From Candidatus Thiocaldithrix dubininis (GTDB lineage Bacteria; Pseudomonadota; Gammaproteobacteria; Thiotrichales; Thiotrichaceae), in contig CP124755.1 of the NCBI GenBank assembly GCA_029972135.1, positions 2,108,001-2,172,000 of the forward strand: 64,000 nucleotides of DNA, read 5' to 3'. Under the pieces are notes generated by a model. The model was not told the origin of the DNA, made no database searches, and was given only the letters and a program-made list of their open reading frames with translations. Position 1 is the first letter of the stretch. Every line of letters begins with the position of its first letter. Shown here piece by piece: positions 1-8,920 of this stretch. The translations under genes and the position numbers were made by a program.

Positions 1-1233
1 GCTGAGCAGCGCTAACACATAATCCCGATTTGCTTGAGCATTCGGATAATGATTTTCGGTCGCCAGTGATAGCCAATAGGCGGCTTGTGGTAAATCTTTA
101 TGCGTACCAATGCCGTGCGCTAAATATGTACCTAAATTGTACTGCGCACCTGCATGATTCGTCGAAGCGGCTTTACCATACCATTCCAAGGCTTTGGTTT
201 GATCAATCGAGACACCCTGTCCATTTGCAAATAACTGCGCTAAACCAAATTGCCCGTCGGCATAACCTTGCTTCGCTGATAACTCATACCAATGCGCCGC
301 TTGTTTATCGTCTTTGGCGACATCCATACCTTCCGCATACAAATAACCCAACATGTGTTGCGCGGCCGGATTACCGTTTTCAGCGCCTTTACGTACCCAC
401 GCTAAGCCTTTCGGTTTATCTTTGGAAACGCCCTGCCCTAATAAATATTTAATGCCTAAATTGTATTGCGCCCCGGCTTCGCCCAATTGCGCGGCTTTGG
501 TATACCAATAAATCGCCTTATCCAAATCAGGAGCTTGCCCTTGCCCTTCGTCATACATTAAACCGAGATTGAAACTTGCGGCAGCGTCTTCTTGGGCAGC
601 GGCTTGTTCAAACCAGTAAATGGCTTTTTTAGTATTTTTTTCCAGTACCACACCCTGCAAATAACGCACGCCTAATTCAAACTGGGCCGTGCGAAACCCC
701 AATTCTGCGGCTTTGTTATACCAAAAATTGGCGGCTTGATGATCAGCCGACTTACCATCAGCGGAATCATGAAATAAGGCTAAATCATACATTGCCTCTA
801 AATCTTTTTGCTTCGCTGCCTGTTCTAGCCAATATTGTGCTAACTTAAGATTGTGGGGTTTACGTAAATAGAGAATACCGAGATTGTACTGAGCATCACG
901 ATTACCTTGTTTAGCCGCTTGTTCGTAAAGATCAAACGCTTTACTCATATCGGCGGTTACATAGTTGCCTTGCTCATACAAACTCGCTAACTCAAATAAG
1001 GCAGGGGCGTAATTCTGCTTGCTGGCTTGCTCTAACCACTTAACGCCCTTTTGAATGCTGGTAGGATTATCGGCTTGATTTATTAATTGGGTTGCTAGAA
1101 TAAATTGTTGGGGTGCTTCACGCGGTTCAATGGAACTCGCGCTAATCGCAACCGCAGGCATTGCTAGACAGCTCAAAACGACTATAGCCGGGATGCCCAT
1201 ACCCAACCATTGATGAGGTTTACCTACATGCAT
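1..1233 (-). CDS. Sel1-repeat (TPR-like) secreted protein, C-terminus beyond window
   Basis: Reading the minus strand from an ATG at 1233 gives 411 residues open to the left edge. An N-terminal hydrophobic stretch (about residues 12-30, ending in small residues near AVAIS) looks like a signal peptide. From about residue 60 onward the protein is tandem Sel1 repeats of about 36 residues, with recurring cores such as AQYNLGIKY, AQFELGVRYLQGVV, ASFNLGLMYDEGQG and AQHMLGYLYAEGMD. Sel1 repeats fold as alpha-solenoids that scaffold protein contacts, so a periplasmic or surface scaffold is likely but the partner is unknown. It is divergent from minC. The stop codon is not in the window. The family is secure; the specific role is not. 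Confidence 0.85.
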   Translation of the reverse strand, partial: MHVGKPHQWLGMGIPAIVVLSCLAMPAVAISASSIEPREAPQQFILATQLINQADNPTSIQKGVKWLEQASKQNYAPALFELASLYEQGNYVTADMSKAFDLYEQAAKQGNRDAQYNLGILYLRKPHNLKLAQYWLEQAAKQKDLEAMYDLALFHDSADGKSADHQAANFWYNKAAELGFRTAQFELGVRYLQGVVLEKNTKKAIYWFEQAAAQEDAAASFNLGLMYDEGQGQAPDLDKAIYWYTKAAQLGEAGAQYNLGIKYLLGQGVSKDKPKGLAWVRKGAENGNPAAQHMLGYLYAEGMDVAKDDKQAAHWYELSAKQGYADGQFGLAQLFANGQGVSIDQTKALEWYGKAASTNHAGAQYNLGTYLAHGIGTHKDLPQAAYWLSLATENHYPNAQANRDYVLALLS

Positions 1234-1421
1234 TATGTTAGCCCTAACGCAAATAAAATCGGATTAATATTGAGTTTAAATTTATTGAAATCGCTTCAAT
1301 TCAGAATAAATAAACATGCTTAAATTTAGGTTTTTTTAAGTATATCTAAATAAAACTAAGCATGTTGCCGAAAAAATATACATATTTTCGTGAACTAAAT
1401 AAACATTTTGAGGATAAACGG

Positions 1422-2111
1422 TTGAATAAATGTGTAATTGAAGTCAAAGGTGAAATGTCTGTACTCAATGTATTGCATTTGTATAGCGCAAATTTGGCGG
1501 ACATTGAAGCAACGTTACGCCAACAACGTGATCGACTACCTCAAGCCTTTGAACAAAGTCCTCTTATCGTGGATTGTCAGAAATTAGATGATAACTATCT
1601 AGAATTAGATTTAATACAACTTAAGCAATTGTTATTGGATCTGAAGTTTATTCCAGTGGGGTTGCGTCATTGGCCTGAAGCACAACAAGCCCAAGCATTG
1701 GATGCCAATTGGGCGCTGTTACGGCAACATAAATCTGCACCTGTGATAGAAACCAAGCCCACGCGGCGTAAAAATACCACGATTAGCGATATAGAAATCG
1801 TTGAAAAACCCTTACGCTCCGGTCAGCAAATTTATCATCCACAAGGCGATGTTGTACTATTTCAGCATACCAGCGCAGGCTCGGAAATTCTAGCGGGCGG
1901 TTCGGTGCATGTGTATGGCTCATTACGGGGGCGGGTGTTAGCGGGTATTAACGGCGATACCCAAGCGCGAATCTTTTGCCAAAAGCTCAATGCAGAATTG
2001 GTAGCGATTGCCGGGCATTATCGCTTATTGGATGACATTGAAACCGATTTAAAAGGGCAACCGGCAATGGTTTGGTTGGAGGGTGAACGTTTACGAATTT
2101 CGCCCATGTAA
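1422..2111 (+). CDS. minC: Septum site-determining protein MinC
   Basis: Inhibitor of FtsZ assembly, recruited to the membrane by MinD to keep division at midcell. The N-terminal FtsZ-binding domain begins near VIEVKGEMSVLNVLHL. The C-terminal beta-helix that binds MinD is clear from LRSGQQIYHPQGDVV, GGSVHVYGSLRGRVLAG and FCQKLNAELVAIAG. I place the start at a TTG at 1422 because GAGGA (1410-1414) lies 7 bases upstream and the resulting 229 residues match the usual length of about 230. An in-frame ATG at 1362 would add 20 residues but has no convincing ribosome site. It is the first gene of minCDE. Function is secure; the start is uncertain. Confidence 0.93.
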   Translation: MNKCVIEVKGEMSVLNVLHLYSANLADIEATLRQQRDRLPQAFEQSPLIVDCQKLDDNYLELDLIQLKQLLLDLKFIPVGLRHWPEAQQAQALDANWALLRQHKSAPVIETKPTRRKNTTISDIEIVEKPLRSGQQIYHPQGDVVLFQHTSAGSEILAGGSVHVYGSLRGRVLAGINGDTQARIFCQKLNAELVAIAGHYRLLDDIETDLKGQPAMVWLEGERLRISPM

Positions 2112-2223
2112 TAGGGCTTATTTAGCCCAACCGACACGTTCTGCAAAATCTCGAAAAACTTTGTTACTATGACTTACAATCGCGTCCTATAACGGCTTGC
2201 TGGAAAAGATTAAGGAGATCCCG

Positions 2224-3030
2224 TTGAGCAAAATTATTGTAGTCACCTCAGGAAAAGGAGGTGTAGGTAAAACCACAACAAGTGCGGCTTTTGCAACTGG
2301 ACTGGCACAACGTGGCTTTAAAACAGCGGTGATTGATTTCGATGTAGGTTTACGTAATCTCGATTTGATTATGGGCTGCGAGCGCCGCGTGGTATATGAC
2401 TTTGTGAATGTTATCAATCATGAAGCGTCGTTAAAACAAGCGTTAATCAAAGATAAACACACCGAAAACTTATATATTCTGCCCGCCTCGCAAACCCGTG
2501 ATAAAGATGCCTTGACCAAGGAAGAAGTCGGGCGTGTTATGGATGAATTACGCGAAGACGGCTTCCAATATATTATCTGCGATTCGCCTGCGGGAATTGA
2601 ACGTGGCGCACATATGGCCATGTATTTTGCAGATGACGCCATTGTAGTAACGAACCCAGAAGTATCTTCAGTACGTGATTCTGACCGTATTTTAGGCTTA
2701 TTGCAAAGCAAAACCCAAAAAGCCGAACAAGGTTCAACCGTTAAGGAACACTTGTTAATTACGCGTTATTCACCCAATCGGGTAGCCAGTGGCGAAATGT
2801 TAGGAATGGAAGATATTTTAGATATTTTAGCCGTTCCCTTAATTGGCGTGATTCCCGAATCACCTAGCGTCTTGCAAGCTTCTAACCGTGGTGTGCCGGT
2901 TATTTTAGATAAAACCAGCGACGCGGGAGAAGCTTATGAAGATTTTGTACGCCGTTACTTAGGGGAAACTGTACCGCATCGCTTTCTAGAAGCGGATAAG
3001 AAAGGATTCTTTAAACGACTATTTGGGTGA
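2224..3030 (+). CDS. minD: Septum site-determining ATPase MinD
   Basis: Membrane-associated ParA/MinD-family ATPase of the Min oscillator; it recruits MinC and is released from the membrane by MinE. The deviant Walker A motif GKGGVGKTT lies near residues 10-18, followed by IDFDVGLRNLDLIMGCERR, PASQTRDKDALT and the switch CDSPAGIERGA. The C-terminal KKGFFKRLFG is the amphipathic membrane-targeting helix. I chose the TTG at 2224 (268 residues) because AAGGAG at 2212-2217 is 6 bases upstream and the protein then begins SKIIVVTSGKGG, as in other MinD proteins. An upstream in-frame start at 2197 lacks this support. The stop overlaps the minE ribosome site region. Confidence 0.97.
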   Translation: MSKIIVVTSGKGGVGKTTTSAAFATGLAQRGFKTAVIDFDVGLRNLDLIMGCERRVVYDFVNVINHEASLKQALIKDKHTENLYILPASQTRDKDALTKEEVGRVMDELREDGFQYIICDSPAGIERGAHMAMYFADDAIVVTNPEVSSVRDSDRILGLLQSKTQKAEQGSTVKEHLLITRYSPNRVASGEMLGMEDILDILAVPLIGVIPESPSVLQASNRGVPVILDKTSDAGEAYEDFVRRYLGETVPHRFLEADKKGFFKRLFG

Positions 3031-3037
3031 GCTAACT

Positions 3038-3295
3038 ATGGGATGGTTTGACCAATTTCGCCGCCCACCCTCGGGTAGTGCGAAACAAGCAAAGGAACGC
3101 CTGCAAATTGTGATTGCACATGAACGTTTAGACCGTAATGGACCGGATTACCTTCCACAATTGCGCCGCGATATTTTAGATGTCATTCGTAAATACGTGC
3201 CCGTCACGGATGATAAAGTACAAGTTCAATTTGAGCACGGTGCGGATTACGATATTTTAGAGCTAAACGTTACCTTACCCGACCGCACAGCCTAA
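3038..3295 (+). CDS. minE: Cell division topological specificity factor MinE
   Basis: MinE stimulates MinD ATP hydrolysis and drives the pole-to-pole oscillation that restricts MinCD from midcell. The 85-residue product shows the usual layout: an N-terminal membrane and anti-MinCD segment (GWFDQFRR, then AKERLQIVIAHERLDR) and a C-terminal topological specificity domain (YLPQLRRDILDVIRKYV, then a beta-rich end). ATG 3038 is preferred over an in-frame TTG at 3023, which lies inside the last minD codons. GGGTGA, spanning the minD stop, is a plausible ribosome site 7 bases before the ATG. Third gene of the min operon. Confidence 0.95.
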   Translation: MGWFDQFRRPPSGSAKQAKERLQIVIAHERLDRNGPDYLPQLRRDILDVIRKYVPVTDDKVQVQFEHGADYDILELNVTLPDRTA

Positions 3296-3328
3296 TTCAT
3301 AAATCACGATTATAAAGGAGCTTTAGGT

Positions 3329-3862
3329 ATGCCTCACACTCGTAAACATTGGTATATGCTGACTTTAGTGGGTCAAGACGCCCCCGGAATTGTGGCAGGT
3401 GTCACTCATGCATTAGCTGAACATGCCTGTAACTTAGGCGAAACCTCTATGATTCGCTTAGGTGGCAATTTTACGATTATGATGTTGGTAGAAACGCAGT
3501 TAAACAAACATCAATTGACTGAACTCATGCAACCTGTTGCCAAGCAATTAGGTTTACGCTTACATATTGACAGTGTGGAAAATCCCGATCACCACCGCAT
3601 TGAACCAGACGTACTGATTAATGTGCACGGCGCGGATCGTGTTGGCATTGTGGCGCAAGTGACTGAACGCTTAGCGCAAGCAGGTTTAAATATTCTCGAT
3701 TTAAGTTCAGAAGTTGGCGGCACAAGCGAACAGCCCTTTTATATTATGTCCATTACAGGACAAGCCAACCAAGGTATTGAAACCTTGGAGCAAGCCTTAG
3801 CCGAGTTACGCCAAACAGGTATTGAAACGCATCTGCAAACTTTTGAATTGATGATTGGTTAA
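3329..3862 (+). CDS. gcvR: GcvR-like protein with two ACT domains
   Basis: The 177-residue protein contains two ACT-type ligand-binding units: residues about 7-80 (LTLVGQDAPGIVAGVTHAL, NFTIMMLVE) and about 90-170 (INVHGADRVGIVAQVTERL, FYIMSITGQ). This matches the GcvR family, which in E. coli antagonises GcvA to repress glycine cleavage genes when glycine is absent. No gcv genes or gcvA are in the window, so the regulatory partner is unknown. AAAGGAG (3314-3320) lies 8 bases before the ATG. It sits between minE and def with short gaps, so cotranscription is likely. Family is secure; the exact role is inferred. Confidence 0.8.
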   Translation: MPHTRKHWYMLTLVGQDAPGIVAGVTHALAEHACNLGETSMIRLGGNFTIMMLVETQLNKHQLTELMQPVAKQLGLRLHIDSVENPDHHRIEPDVLINVHGADRVGIVAQVTERLAQAGLNILDLSSEVGGTSEQPFYIMSITGQANQGIETLEQALAELRQTGIETHLQTFELMIG

Positions 3863-3874
3863 CACAATAACAAT

Positions 3875-4378
3875 ATGCCAGTGCTAGAAATTTTGACGTA
3901 TCCAGACCCGCGTCTCAAACAGGAGTCTGAAGTCGTGACCGATTTTGGCGACGAATTCCAACACTTTGTCGATAGCTTAGAAGCAACACGCCAAGCCGGC
4001 CCCGGTGCGGTGGGTATCGCTGCGCCGCAAGTCGGTTATTTTAAACGCGTGGTAATTGTTGATGTGAGTAATACGCGTAAACCCGTTCCCAATCACGGCT
4101 ATATGATTTTGGTGAACCCTGAAATTACCAAATGGCACGAGTTTGAAATGGCACGCGAAGGCTGTTTATCCGTACCGGATTTCACGGGAAATGTTCTACG
4201 CGCCAGTCGTATCCATTTAAAAGCACAAGACCGCTACGGCAACCCGGTTGAATACGATATGGAAGGCTTTGAAGCCCGCGCGGTGCAGCACGAAATCGAC
4301 CATTTAGACGGTTTGGTATTTTTAGATCGCGTTGTCAGTCGCAAAACCGATATTTTTCGGCGCAAGACTTATCAATAA
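3875..4378 (+). CDS. def: Peptide deformylase
   Basis: Removes the N-formyl group from nascent proteins using a metal ion. All three signature motifs are visible: GAVGIAAPQVG (residues 44-54), EGCLSVPDF (95-103, with the metal ligand Cys97) and QHEIDHLDG (138-146, with His139, Glu140 and His143). At 167 residues it is the normal size. The C-terminal tail RRKTYQ is basic. There is no strong ribosome site before the ATG, so it may depend on translation from the preceding ACT-domain gene 12 bases upstream. A hairpin terminator follows directly. Confidence 0.95.
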   Translation: MPVLEILTYPDPRLKQESEVVTDFGDEFQHFVDSLEATRQAGPGAVGIAAPQVGYFKRVVIVDVSNTRKPVPNHGYMILVNPEITKWHEFEMAREGCLSVPDFTGNVLRASRIHLKAQDRYGNPVEYDMEGFEARAVQHEIDHLDGLVFLDRVVSRKTDIFRRKTYQ

Positions 4379-4388
4379 ATCACAGGTA

Positions 4389-4414
4389 AAGAAGTAGGAT
4401 CTACCCTACTTCTT
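4389..4414. terminator. Bidirectional hairpin terminator between def and the LysR gene
   Basis: A perfect 10-bp stem (AAGAAGTAGG at 4389-4398, CCTACTTCTT at 4405-4414) with a 6-base loop sits between the convergent stops of def (4378) and the LysR gene (4416). The position and the short T-rich flank on the plus strand support shared termination. Confidence 0.7.
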
Positions 4415-4415
4415 C

Positions 4416-5333
4416 TTAAAAATCATCCTCGAAGAATTTTTCATCAAACATATCAATAAAGCGTTTGGCTTGCGGGGTAAAGAATTTACCTTTACGCACA
4501 ATCAAACCGTAACTACGCGGCGGGAAATAATGTTGTAAGGGAATAGAAGCGATTTTCTCATTACCCGTTATACATACTTCCGTAACAATCGACACGCCTA
4601 AACCCAGTTCGACATAACGTTTAACGATTTCCCAGCCACCCGCTTCCATTGACACGGTATACGGTACTTCTTTCTGACGAAATACGGTATCAACCATACG
4701 CCAAGTGCTCATATTGCGCGGCGGTAAAATTAAACCGTAGGGGCTAATATCTTCTAAAGTCAGTTCTTCTTCTAATTCAGTGAGTGGGTGATTTTCTGGG
4801 GTAATTAAAATCGAGCCAAATGAGGCAAACGGGCGATAAATAATACTGTCGGGGATTTGTAATAATGGGCCAATCGCTAAATCCACTTGGTCTTCTAACA
4901 GCATTTTCATGCCGCTTTGCCCGGTAACACTGTGTAAATTAATACGAATGCCGGGGTATAACTCATTAAAGCGTCTTAAATATTCGGGCAGAATATATAA
5001 AGAAGTGGATTGTCCGGCCGCAATGTTTAATTCGCCCTTCTCCATTTTACCCAAGTTGGCGGCAAAGGTTTCGCGTAAGCCATCAATGCCTGCTGCAATG
5101 GGTTGCACTAATTGATAAAGAATTTTACCTTCTGGGGTGAGGCGAATGCTAGGGCCGCGACGCTCCAATAACTTTTCCCCCATTTCCCGTTCCAGCGCTT
5201 GAATCTGTAAGGAAACCGTTGGCTGACTAATGTGCAATTGTTCGGCGGCATGGGTAATATTTTCTTTTTGTGCGACCACACAAAAGGTGCGTAATAATTT
5301 ATAACGCGTCTGCTTATAGTAATGAACTGTCAC
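4416..5333 (-). CDS. LysR-family transcriptional regulator
   Basis: A 305-residue DNA-binding regulator. The N-terminal winged helix-turn-helix is at about residues 12-70 (FCVVAQKENITHAAEQLHISQPTVSLQ in two parts around AAEQL; ALEREMGEKLLER). A periplasmic-binding-protein-like effector domain covers about 95-300 (LNIAAGQSTSLYILPEYL, GLILPPRNM, YVELGLGVSIVTE). The start is a GTG at 5333 with AAGGAGG (5350-5344) 10 bases upstream; no ATG alternative lies before the HTH. It is divergent from ppsA, so control of gluconeogenic entry is a reasonable guess. A perfect dyad lies just ahead of its start (see 5355-5379). The effector is unknown. Confidence 0.9.
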   Translation of the reverse strand: MTVHYYKQTRYKLLRTFCVVAQKENITHAAEQLHISQPTVSLQIQALEREMGEKLLERRGPSIRLTPEGKILYQLVQPIAAGIDGLRETFAANLGKMEKGELNIAAGQSTSLYILPEYLRRFNELYPGIRINLHSVTGQSGMKMLLEDQVDLAIGPLLQIPDSIIYRPFASFGSILITPENHPLTELEEELTLEDISPYGLILPPRNMSTWRMVDTVFRQKEVPYTVSMEAGGWEIVKRYVELGLGVSIVTEVCITGNEKIASIPLQHYFPPRSYGLIVRKGKFFTPQAKRFIDMFDEKFFEDDF

Positions 5334-5354
5334 GGTGCTTAAGCCTCCTTTTGT

Positions 5355-5379
5355 TTACTATTGTGCAATACAATAGTAA
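5355..5379. promoter_or_regulatory. Perfect inverted repeat, probable LysR operator
   Basis: TTACTATTG (5355-5363) and CAATAGTAA (5371-5379) are exact reverse complements around a 7-base spacer. The centre ATTG-N7-CAAT fits the T-N11-A form of LysR sites. It lies 21 bases upstream of the LysR GTG start, the classic place for autoregulation. A smaller dyad, AATTG-AAA-CAATT, follows at 5381-5393. Confidence 0.6.
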
Positions 5380-5491
5380 TAATTGAAACAATTGATTTTT
5401 TTGATTGTTCATTTTTGGTTATTGTACGCGCCAGTTAAACATTCAGACCAAATTAAGTTTGGGTGTTTTTCTCATGCTAACTGTGGTGCTT

Positions 5492-5517
5492 GCGGCATCT
5501 GAATATAGGGATGCCGC
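5492..5517 (+). terminator. Hairpin plus short T tract upstream of ppsA
   Basis: GCGGCATC (5492-5499) pairs perfectly with GATGCCGC (5510-5517) and is followed by TCTTTT. This looks like a rho-independent terminator or attenuator about 115 bases before ppsA. No annotated gene on this strand ends just upstream, so it ends either a leader transcript or a short noncoding RNA. The rest of the gap 5334-5632 is AT-rich promoter DNA without a convincing gene. Confidence 0.45.
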
Positions 5518-5577
5518 TCTTTTAAATACCCTACCTCTTTCTTTATACCCTCATAACAAAACGATCCACTCACCACT

Positions 5578-5583
5578 TATAAT
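5578..5583 (+). promoter_or_regulatory. Candidate -10 box for ppsA
   Basis: A consensus TATAAT sits 50 bases before the ppsA start and downstream of the hairpin at 5492-5517. No good -35 hexamer is visible at the normal distance, so an activator, possibly the divergent LysR protein, may be needed. Prediction from sequence only. Confidence 0.35.
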
Positions 5584-5632
5584 TATTAGTGTTAAGGTTG
5601 TCTATTACATCGCGGATTGAGGAGAATTCGAC

Positions 5633-8014
5633 ATGGCAGATTACATTCTATGGTTTAACCAACTGGGAATGCATGATGTAGGTATTGTGGGCGGTAAGAA
5701 CGCGTCCTTGGGTGAAATGATTAGTAACCTAGCCAATGTGGGTGTGAGTGTACCCAATGGCTTTGCGACCACTACTTTGGCTTACCAAGATTTCTTAAAT
5801 GCAGACGGCTTAGCTGACAAAATTAATAGTTTACTACGCAGTTTAAATGTTGACGATATTCATGCATTAACTTCTGCGGGACGTACTATTCGGGGCTGGG
5901 TAATGGCTGCACCTTTACCACAAGCCTTATTAACCGCCGTGACTGATGCTTACCAAGTATTAGCAGCGGGTTCAGGGGATACCGCTTCCTTTGCTGTGCG
6001 TTCTTCCGCCACCGCCGAAGATTTACCTGATGCCTCCTTTGCTGGGCAACAAGAAACTTTCTTAAATGTACGTGGCTTAGATAATGTGATTGCCGCCATT
6101 AAAGAAGTATTTGCCTCTTTATATAATGACCGTGCCATTGCTTATCGCGTTCACCAAAAATTCGAGCACGACAAAGTGTTTTTATCGGCAGGCGTACAAA
6201 AAATGGTACGTAGCGATATTGGCGCAAGCGGCGTTATGTTCACACTGGATACTGAATCCGGCTTCCGTGATGCAGTGTTCATCACCGGCGCTTATGGTTT
6301 AGGCGAAACTGTGGTACAAGGCGCGGTTAACCCAGATGAATTCTATGTTTATAAACCCAACTTAGCTGCCAACCGTCCTGCGATTTTATCGCGTCGCTTA
6401 GGTGCTAAAGCCATTGAAATGGTCTATGCCGAAGCCGCAGAAGGTGCACACAATAAAGCCACTATTACACGGGATGTGGATGCAGCACGCCGCAATCGTT
6501 TTTGCTTAACTGATGCCCAAGTCGAAGAACTGGCCAAACAAGCACTCATTATTGAAAAACACTACGCGCGCCCAATGGATATTGAATGGGCATTAGATGG
6601 TGGTGACGGTAAATTATATATTGTGCAAGCGCGTCCTGAAACCGTGGAAAGCCGTGCCTCCAATACCATTATTGAACGCTATCAATTGCAAACTAAAGGT
6701 AAAGTGTTAGCCGAAGGTCGAGCAATTGGGCAAAAAATTGGTCAAGGAAAAGCCCGCATTATTATGGGCATTGACCAAATGGATGAAGTGCAACTGGGTG
6801 ATGTCTTAGTAACCGATATGACCGACCCGGATTGGGAACCGATCATGAAACGCGCATCGGCGATTGTTACCAATCGTGGGGGGCGTACTTGCCACGCCGC
6901 CATTATTGCGCGAGAAATGGGTATTCCGGCAGTCGTTGGTTGTGGCGATGCGACCCAACGCATTCAAGCAGGCGATGAAATTACCGTATCTTGTGCTCAA
7001 GGCGATACCGGCGTGATTTACGAGGGCTTATTACCGTTTGAATGCCGCAAGGCGGATACCGGCAATCTGCCAGATTTGTCGGTCAAAATTATGATGAATG
7101 TCGGTAATCCTTCGCGTGCCTTTGCCTTCTCACGTTTGCCAAATGAAGGCATTGGCTTAGCGCGTTTAGAGTTCATTATCAATAATATGATCGGCATTCA
7201 TCCGAAAGCCTTATTAGAATTCGAGCGTTTACCGGAGGATTTAAAAACGCAAATCGGTGCGAAAATCGCCGGTTATGCCAGTCCTGTGGATTTCTACATC
7301 GAAAAGTTGGTGGAAGGCATTGCCACTTTAGCCGCTGCGTTCGCGCCGCATAAAGTCATTGTGCGTATGTCTGATTTTAAATCGAATGAATACGCCAATT
7401 TATTAGCGGGTAAGCGTTATGAACCGCACGAAGAAAATCCAATGATCGGTTATCGTGGGGTTTCGCGTTATTTATCCGCCGACTTCCGCGATTGCTTTGA
7501 ATTAGAATGTCGGGCTTTACGCAAAGTACGTAATGAAATGGGCTTAACCAATGTTGAGGTTATGATTCCGTTCTGCCGTACCTTAGAAGAAGCGCAACAA
7601 GTAACAGAACTACTGGCAACCCAAGGTATTGAGCGCGGCGTTAACGGTTTACGCTTAATCATGATGTGTGAAATTCCCTCTAATGCCGTATTAGCCGAAG
7701 AATTCCTACAATACTTTGACGGTTTCTCGATTGGTTCTAACGATATGACGCAATTGTCATTAGGGTTAGATCGGGATTCCAGCTTGATTGCGCATTTGTT
7801 CGATGAACGCAATCCTGCTGTGAAAAAACTGTTGAGCATGGCGATTGACGCGTGTAAGAAACAAGGTAAATACGTGGGCATTTGCGGTCAAGGACCGTCC
7901 GACTATCCCGATTTTGCCGTCTGGTTACACGAACAAGGCATTAGCAGTATTTCCTTGAATCCCGATACCGTTGTCGATACTTGGCTGCATTTAGCCAGTT
8001 TGGAACACAAATAG
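5633..8014 (+). CDS. ppsA: Phosphoenolpyruvate synthase (pyruvate, water dikinase)
   Basis: Converts pyruvate and ATP to PEP, AMP and phosphate, the entry step of gluconeogenesis from pyruvate. The 793-residue product has the normal three-part build: an N-terminal ATP-grasp region ([27 protein letters not shown]), a central swivelling phosphohistidine domain ([15 protein letters not shown], His421) and a C-terminal PEP-binding barrel ([19 protein letters not shown] with Cys751). His421 and Cys751 fall at the same numbers as the catalytic residues of the E. coli enzyme. GAGGAG precedes the ATG. It is followed after 20 bases by its regulator ppsR. Identification is secure. Confidence 0.98.
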   Translation: MADYILWFNQLGMHDVGIVGGKNASLGEMISNLANVGVSVPNGFATTTLAYQDFLNADGLADKINSLLRSLNVDDIHALTSAGRTIRGWVMAAPLPQALLTAVTDAYQVLAAGSGDTASFAVRSSATAEDLPDASFAGQQETFLNVRGLDNVIAAIKEVFASLYNDRAIAYRVHQKFEHDKVFLSAGVQKMVRSDIGASGVMFTLDTESGFRDAVFITGAYGLGETVVQGAVNPDEFYVYKPNLAANRPAILSRRLGAKAIEMVYAEAAEGAHNKATITRDVDAARRNRFCLTDAQVEELAKQALIIEKHYARPMDIEWALDGGDGKLYIVQARPETVESRASNTIIERYQLQTKGKVLAEGRAIGQKIGQGKARIIMGIDQMDEVQLGDVLVTDMTDPDWEPIMKRASAIVTNRGGRTCHAAIIAREMGIPAVVGCGDATQRIQAGDEITVSCAQGDTGVIYEGLLPFECRKADTGNLPDLSVKIMMNVGNPSRAFAFSRLPNEGIGLARLEFIINNMIGIHPKALLEFERLPEDLKTQIGAKIAGYASPVDFYIEKLVEGIATLAAAFAPHKVIVRMSDFKSNEYANLLAGKRYEPHEENPMIGYRGVSRYLSADFRDCFELECRALRKVRNEMGLTNVEVMIPFCRTLEEAQQVTELLATQGIERGVNGLRLIMMCEIPSNAVLAEEFLQYFDGFSIGSNDMTQLSLGLDRDSSLIAHLFDERNPAVKKLLSMAIDACKKQGKYVGICGQGPSDYPDFAVWLHEQGISSISLNPDTVVDTWLHLASLEHK

Positions 8015-8034
8015 CGAGGTGCTAAAGCCCTCTT

Positions 8035-8880
8035 ATGGCGAACGAAACCTGTAACAAACAACGGACAGTGTTTTACCTGTCCGACCGCACAGGGATTACC
8101 GTCGAAACTTTGGGTCACAGTTTGCTGACCCAATTTGACGGCATCCAATGGAATAAAATCAATATTCCGTTTCTTGATAACCCAACGCGGGCGCAACAAG
8201 TTGCCGCGCAAATCAACGCCGCTGCCATTAAAAACGGTTGCCGCCCGATTGTATTCAGTACTTTAGTTAAACCCGAAGTACGTGAAATTATTGGGCAAGC
8301 CAATTGTGTAATTTACGACTTTTTCGAGCGTTTCATTGATTCAATGGAGCAAGAATTAGGGCAAGCCTCATCACACGCGGTAGGACGTTCGCACGGTGTG
8401 CATAATAATGCCTCTTATGCTAAACGTATTTCTGCCATTAATTTTGCACAAGCCAATGATGATGGGGTGAGCGCGAAAAACTTTAATGAAGCCGAAATTA
8501 TTTTAGTCGGCGTGTCGCGTTCCGGTAAAACCCCTACTTGCCTTTATTTAGCGATGCAATACGGTATTTACGCCGCCAATTATCCCCTAACCGAAGAGGA
8601 TATGGATAGCGACCAATTGCCCTCTGCGTTAAAACCGTTTCGCAATAAGTTATTCGGCTTAACGATTAGTGCAGAACAATTGCAACGCATTCGTCAAGAA
8701 CGCAAACCGAATAGCCGCTATTCCTCTTTACCGCAATGTCACAAAGAATTGCAATGGCAAGAAAGTTTATATCGGCGCTTAGGTATTCAATATATTGACA
8801 CAACCGCTACGTCTATTGAAGAAATCGCCACTACGATTTTAAACAATAGTGGCATTAAGCGTCATTTATACGGCGAGTAA
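8035..8880 (+). CDS. ppsR: PEP synthase regulatory protein PpsR (kinase/pyrophosphorylase)
   Basis: Bifunctional regulator of the DUF299 family; in E. coli it inactivates PEP synthase by ADP-dependent threonine phosphorylation next to the catalytic histidine and reactivates it by phosphate-dependent dephosphorylation. The 281 residues begin FYLSDRTGITVETLGHSLL, a family hallmark. The P-loop GVSRSGKTPT lies at residues 159-168, and RISAINFAQANDDG is the conserved central motif. It lies 20 bases after ppsA, so substrate enzyme and regulator are cotranscribed and the PpsR rather than the PPDK-specific subtype is likely. Confidence 0.95.
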   Translation: MANETCNKQRTVFYLSDRTGITVETLGHSLLTQFDGIQWNKINIPFLDNPTRAQQVAAQINAAAIKNGCRPIVFSTLVKPEVREIIGQANCVIYDFFERFIDSMEQELGQASSHAVGRSHGVHNNASYAKRISAINFAQANDDGVSAKNFNEAEIILVGVSRSGKTPTCLYLAMQYGIYAANYPLTEEDMDSDQLPSALKPFRNKLFGLTISAEQLQRIRQERKPNSRYSSLPQCHKELQWQESLYRRLGIQYIDTTATSIEEIATTILNNSGIKRHLYGE

Positions 8881-8895
8881 AATTTTTAGAATTAT

Positions 8896-8920
8896 GGGCT
8901 TAATTTTAAATATTAAGCCC
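8896..8920. terminator. Hairpin between convergent ppsR and an unknown membrane gene
   Basis: GGGCTTAAT (8896-8904) pairs perfectly with ATTAAGCCC (8912-8920) around a 7-base loop. It lies between the ppsR stop (8880) and the stop of the minus-strand gene (8920-8922). There is no long T tract on either strand, so it is a weaker terminator candidate. Confidence 0.5.

Noticed and set aside
30..452. 140-codon plus-strand frame at the left edge
   Set aside because: It is antisense to the Sel1-repeat gene, which has repeat-level protein similarity in its own frame. The plus-strand translation has no recognisable feature.
5405..5620. 71-codon frame upstream of ppsA
   Set aside because: Composition is not protein-like, it runs through a terminator-like hairpin and the ppsA -10 box, and it has no ribosome site.
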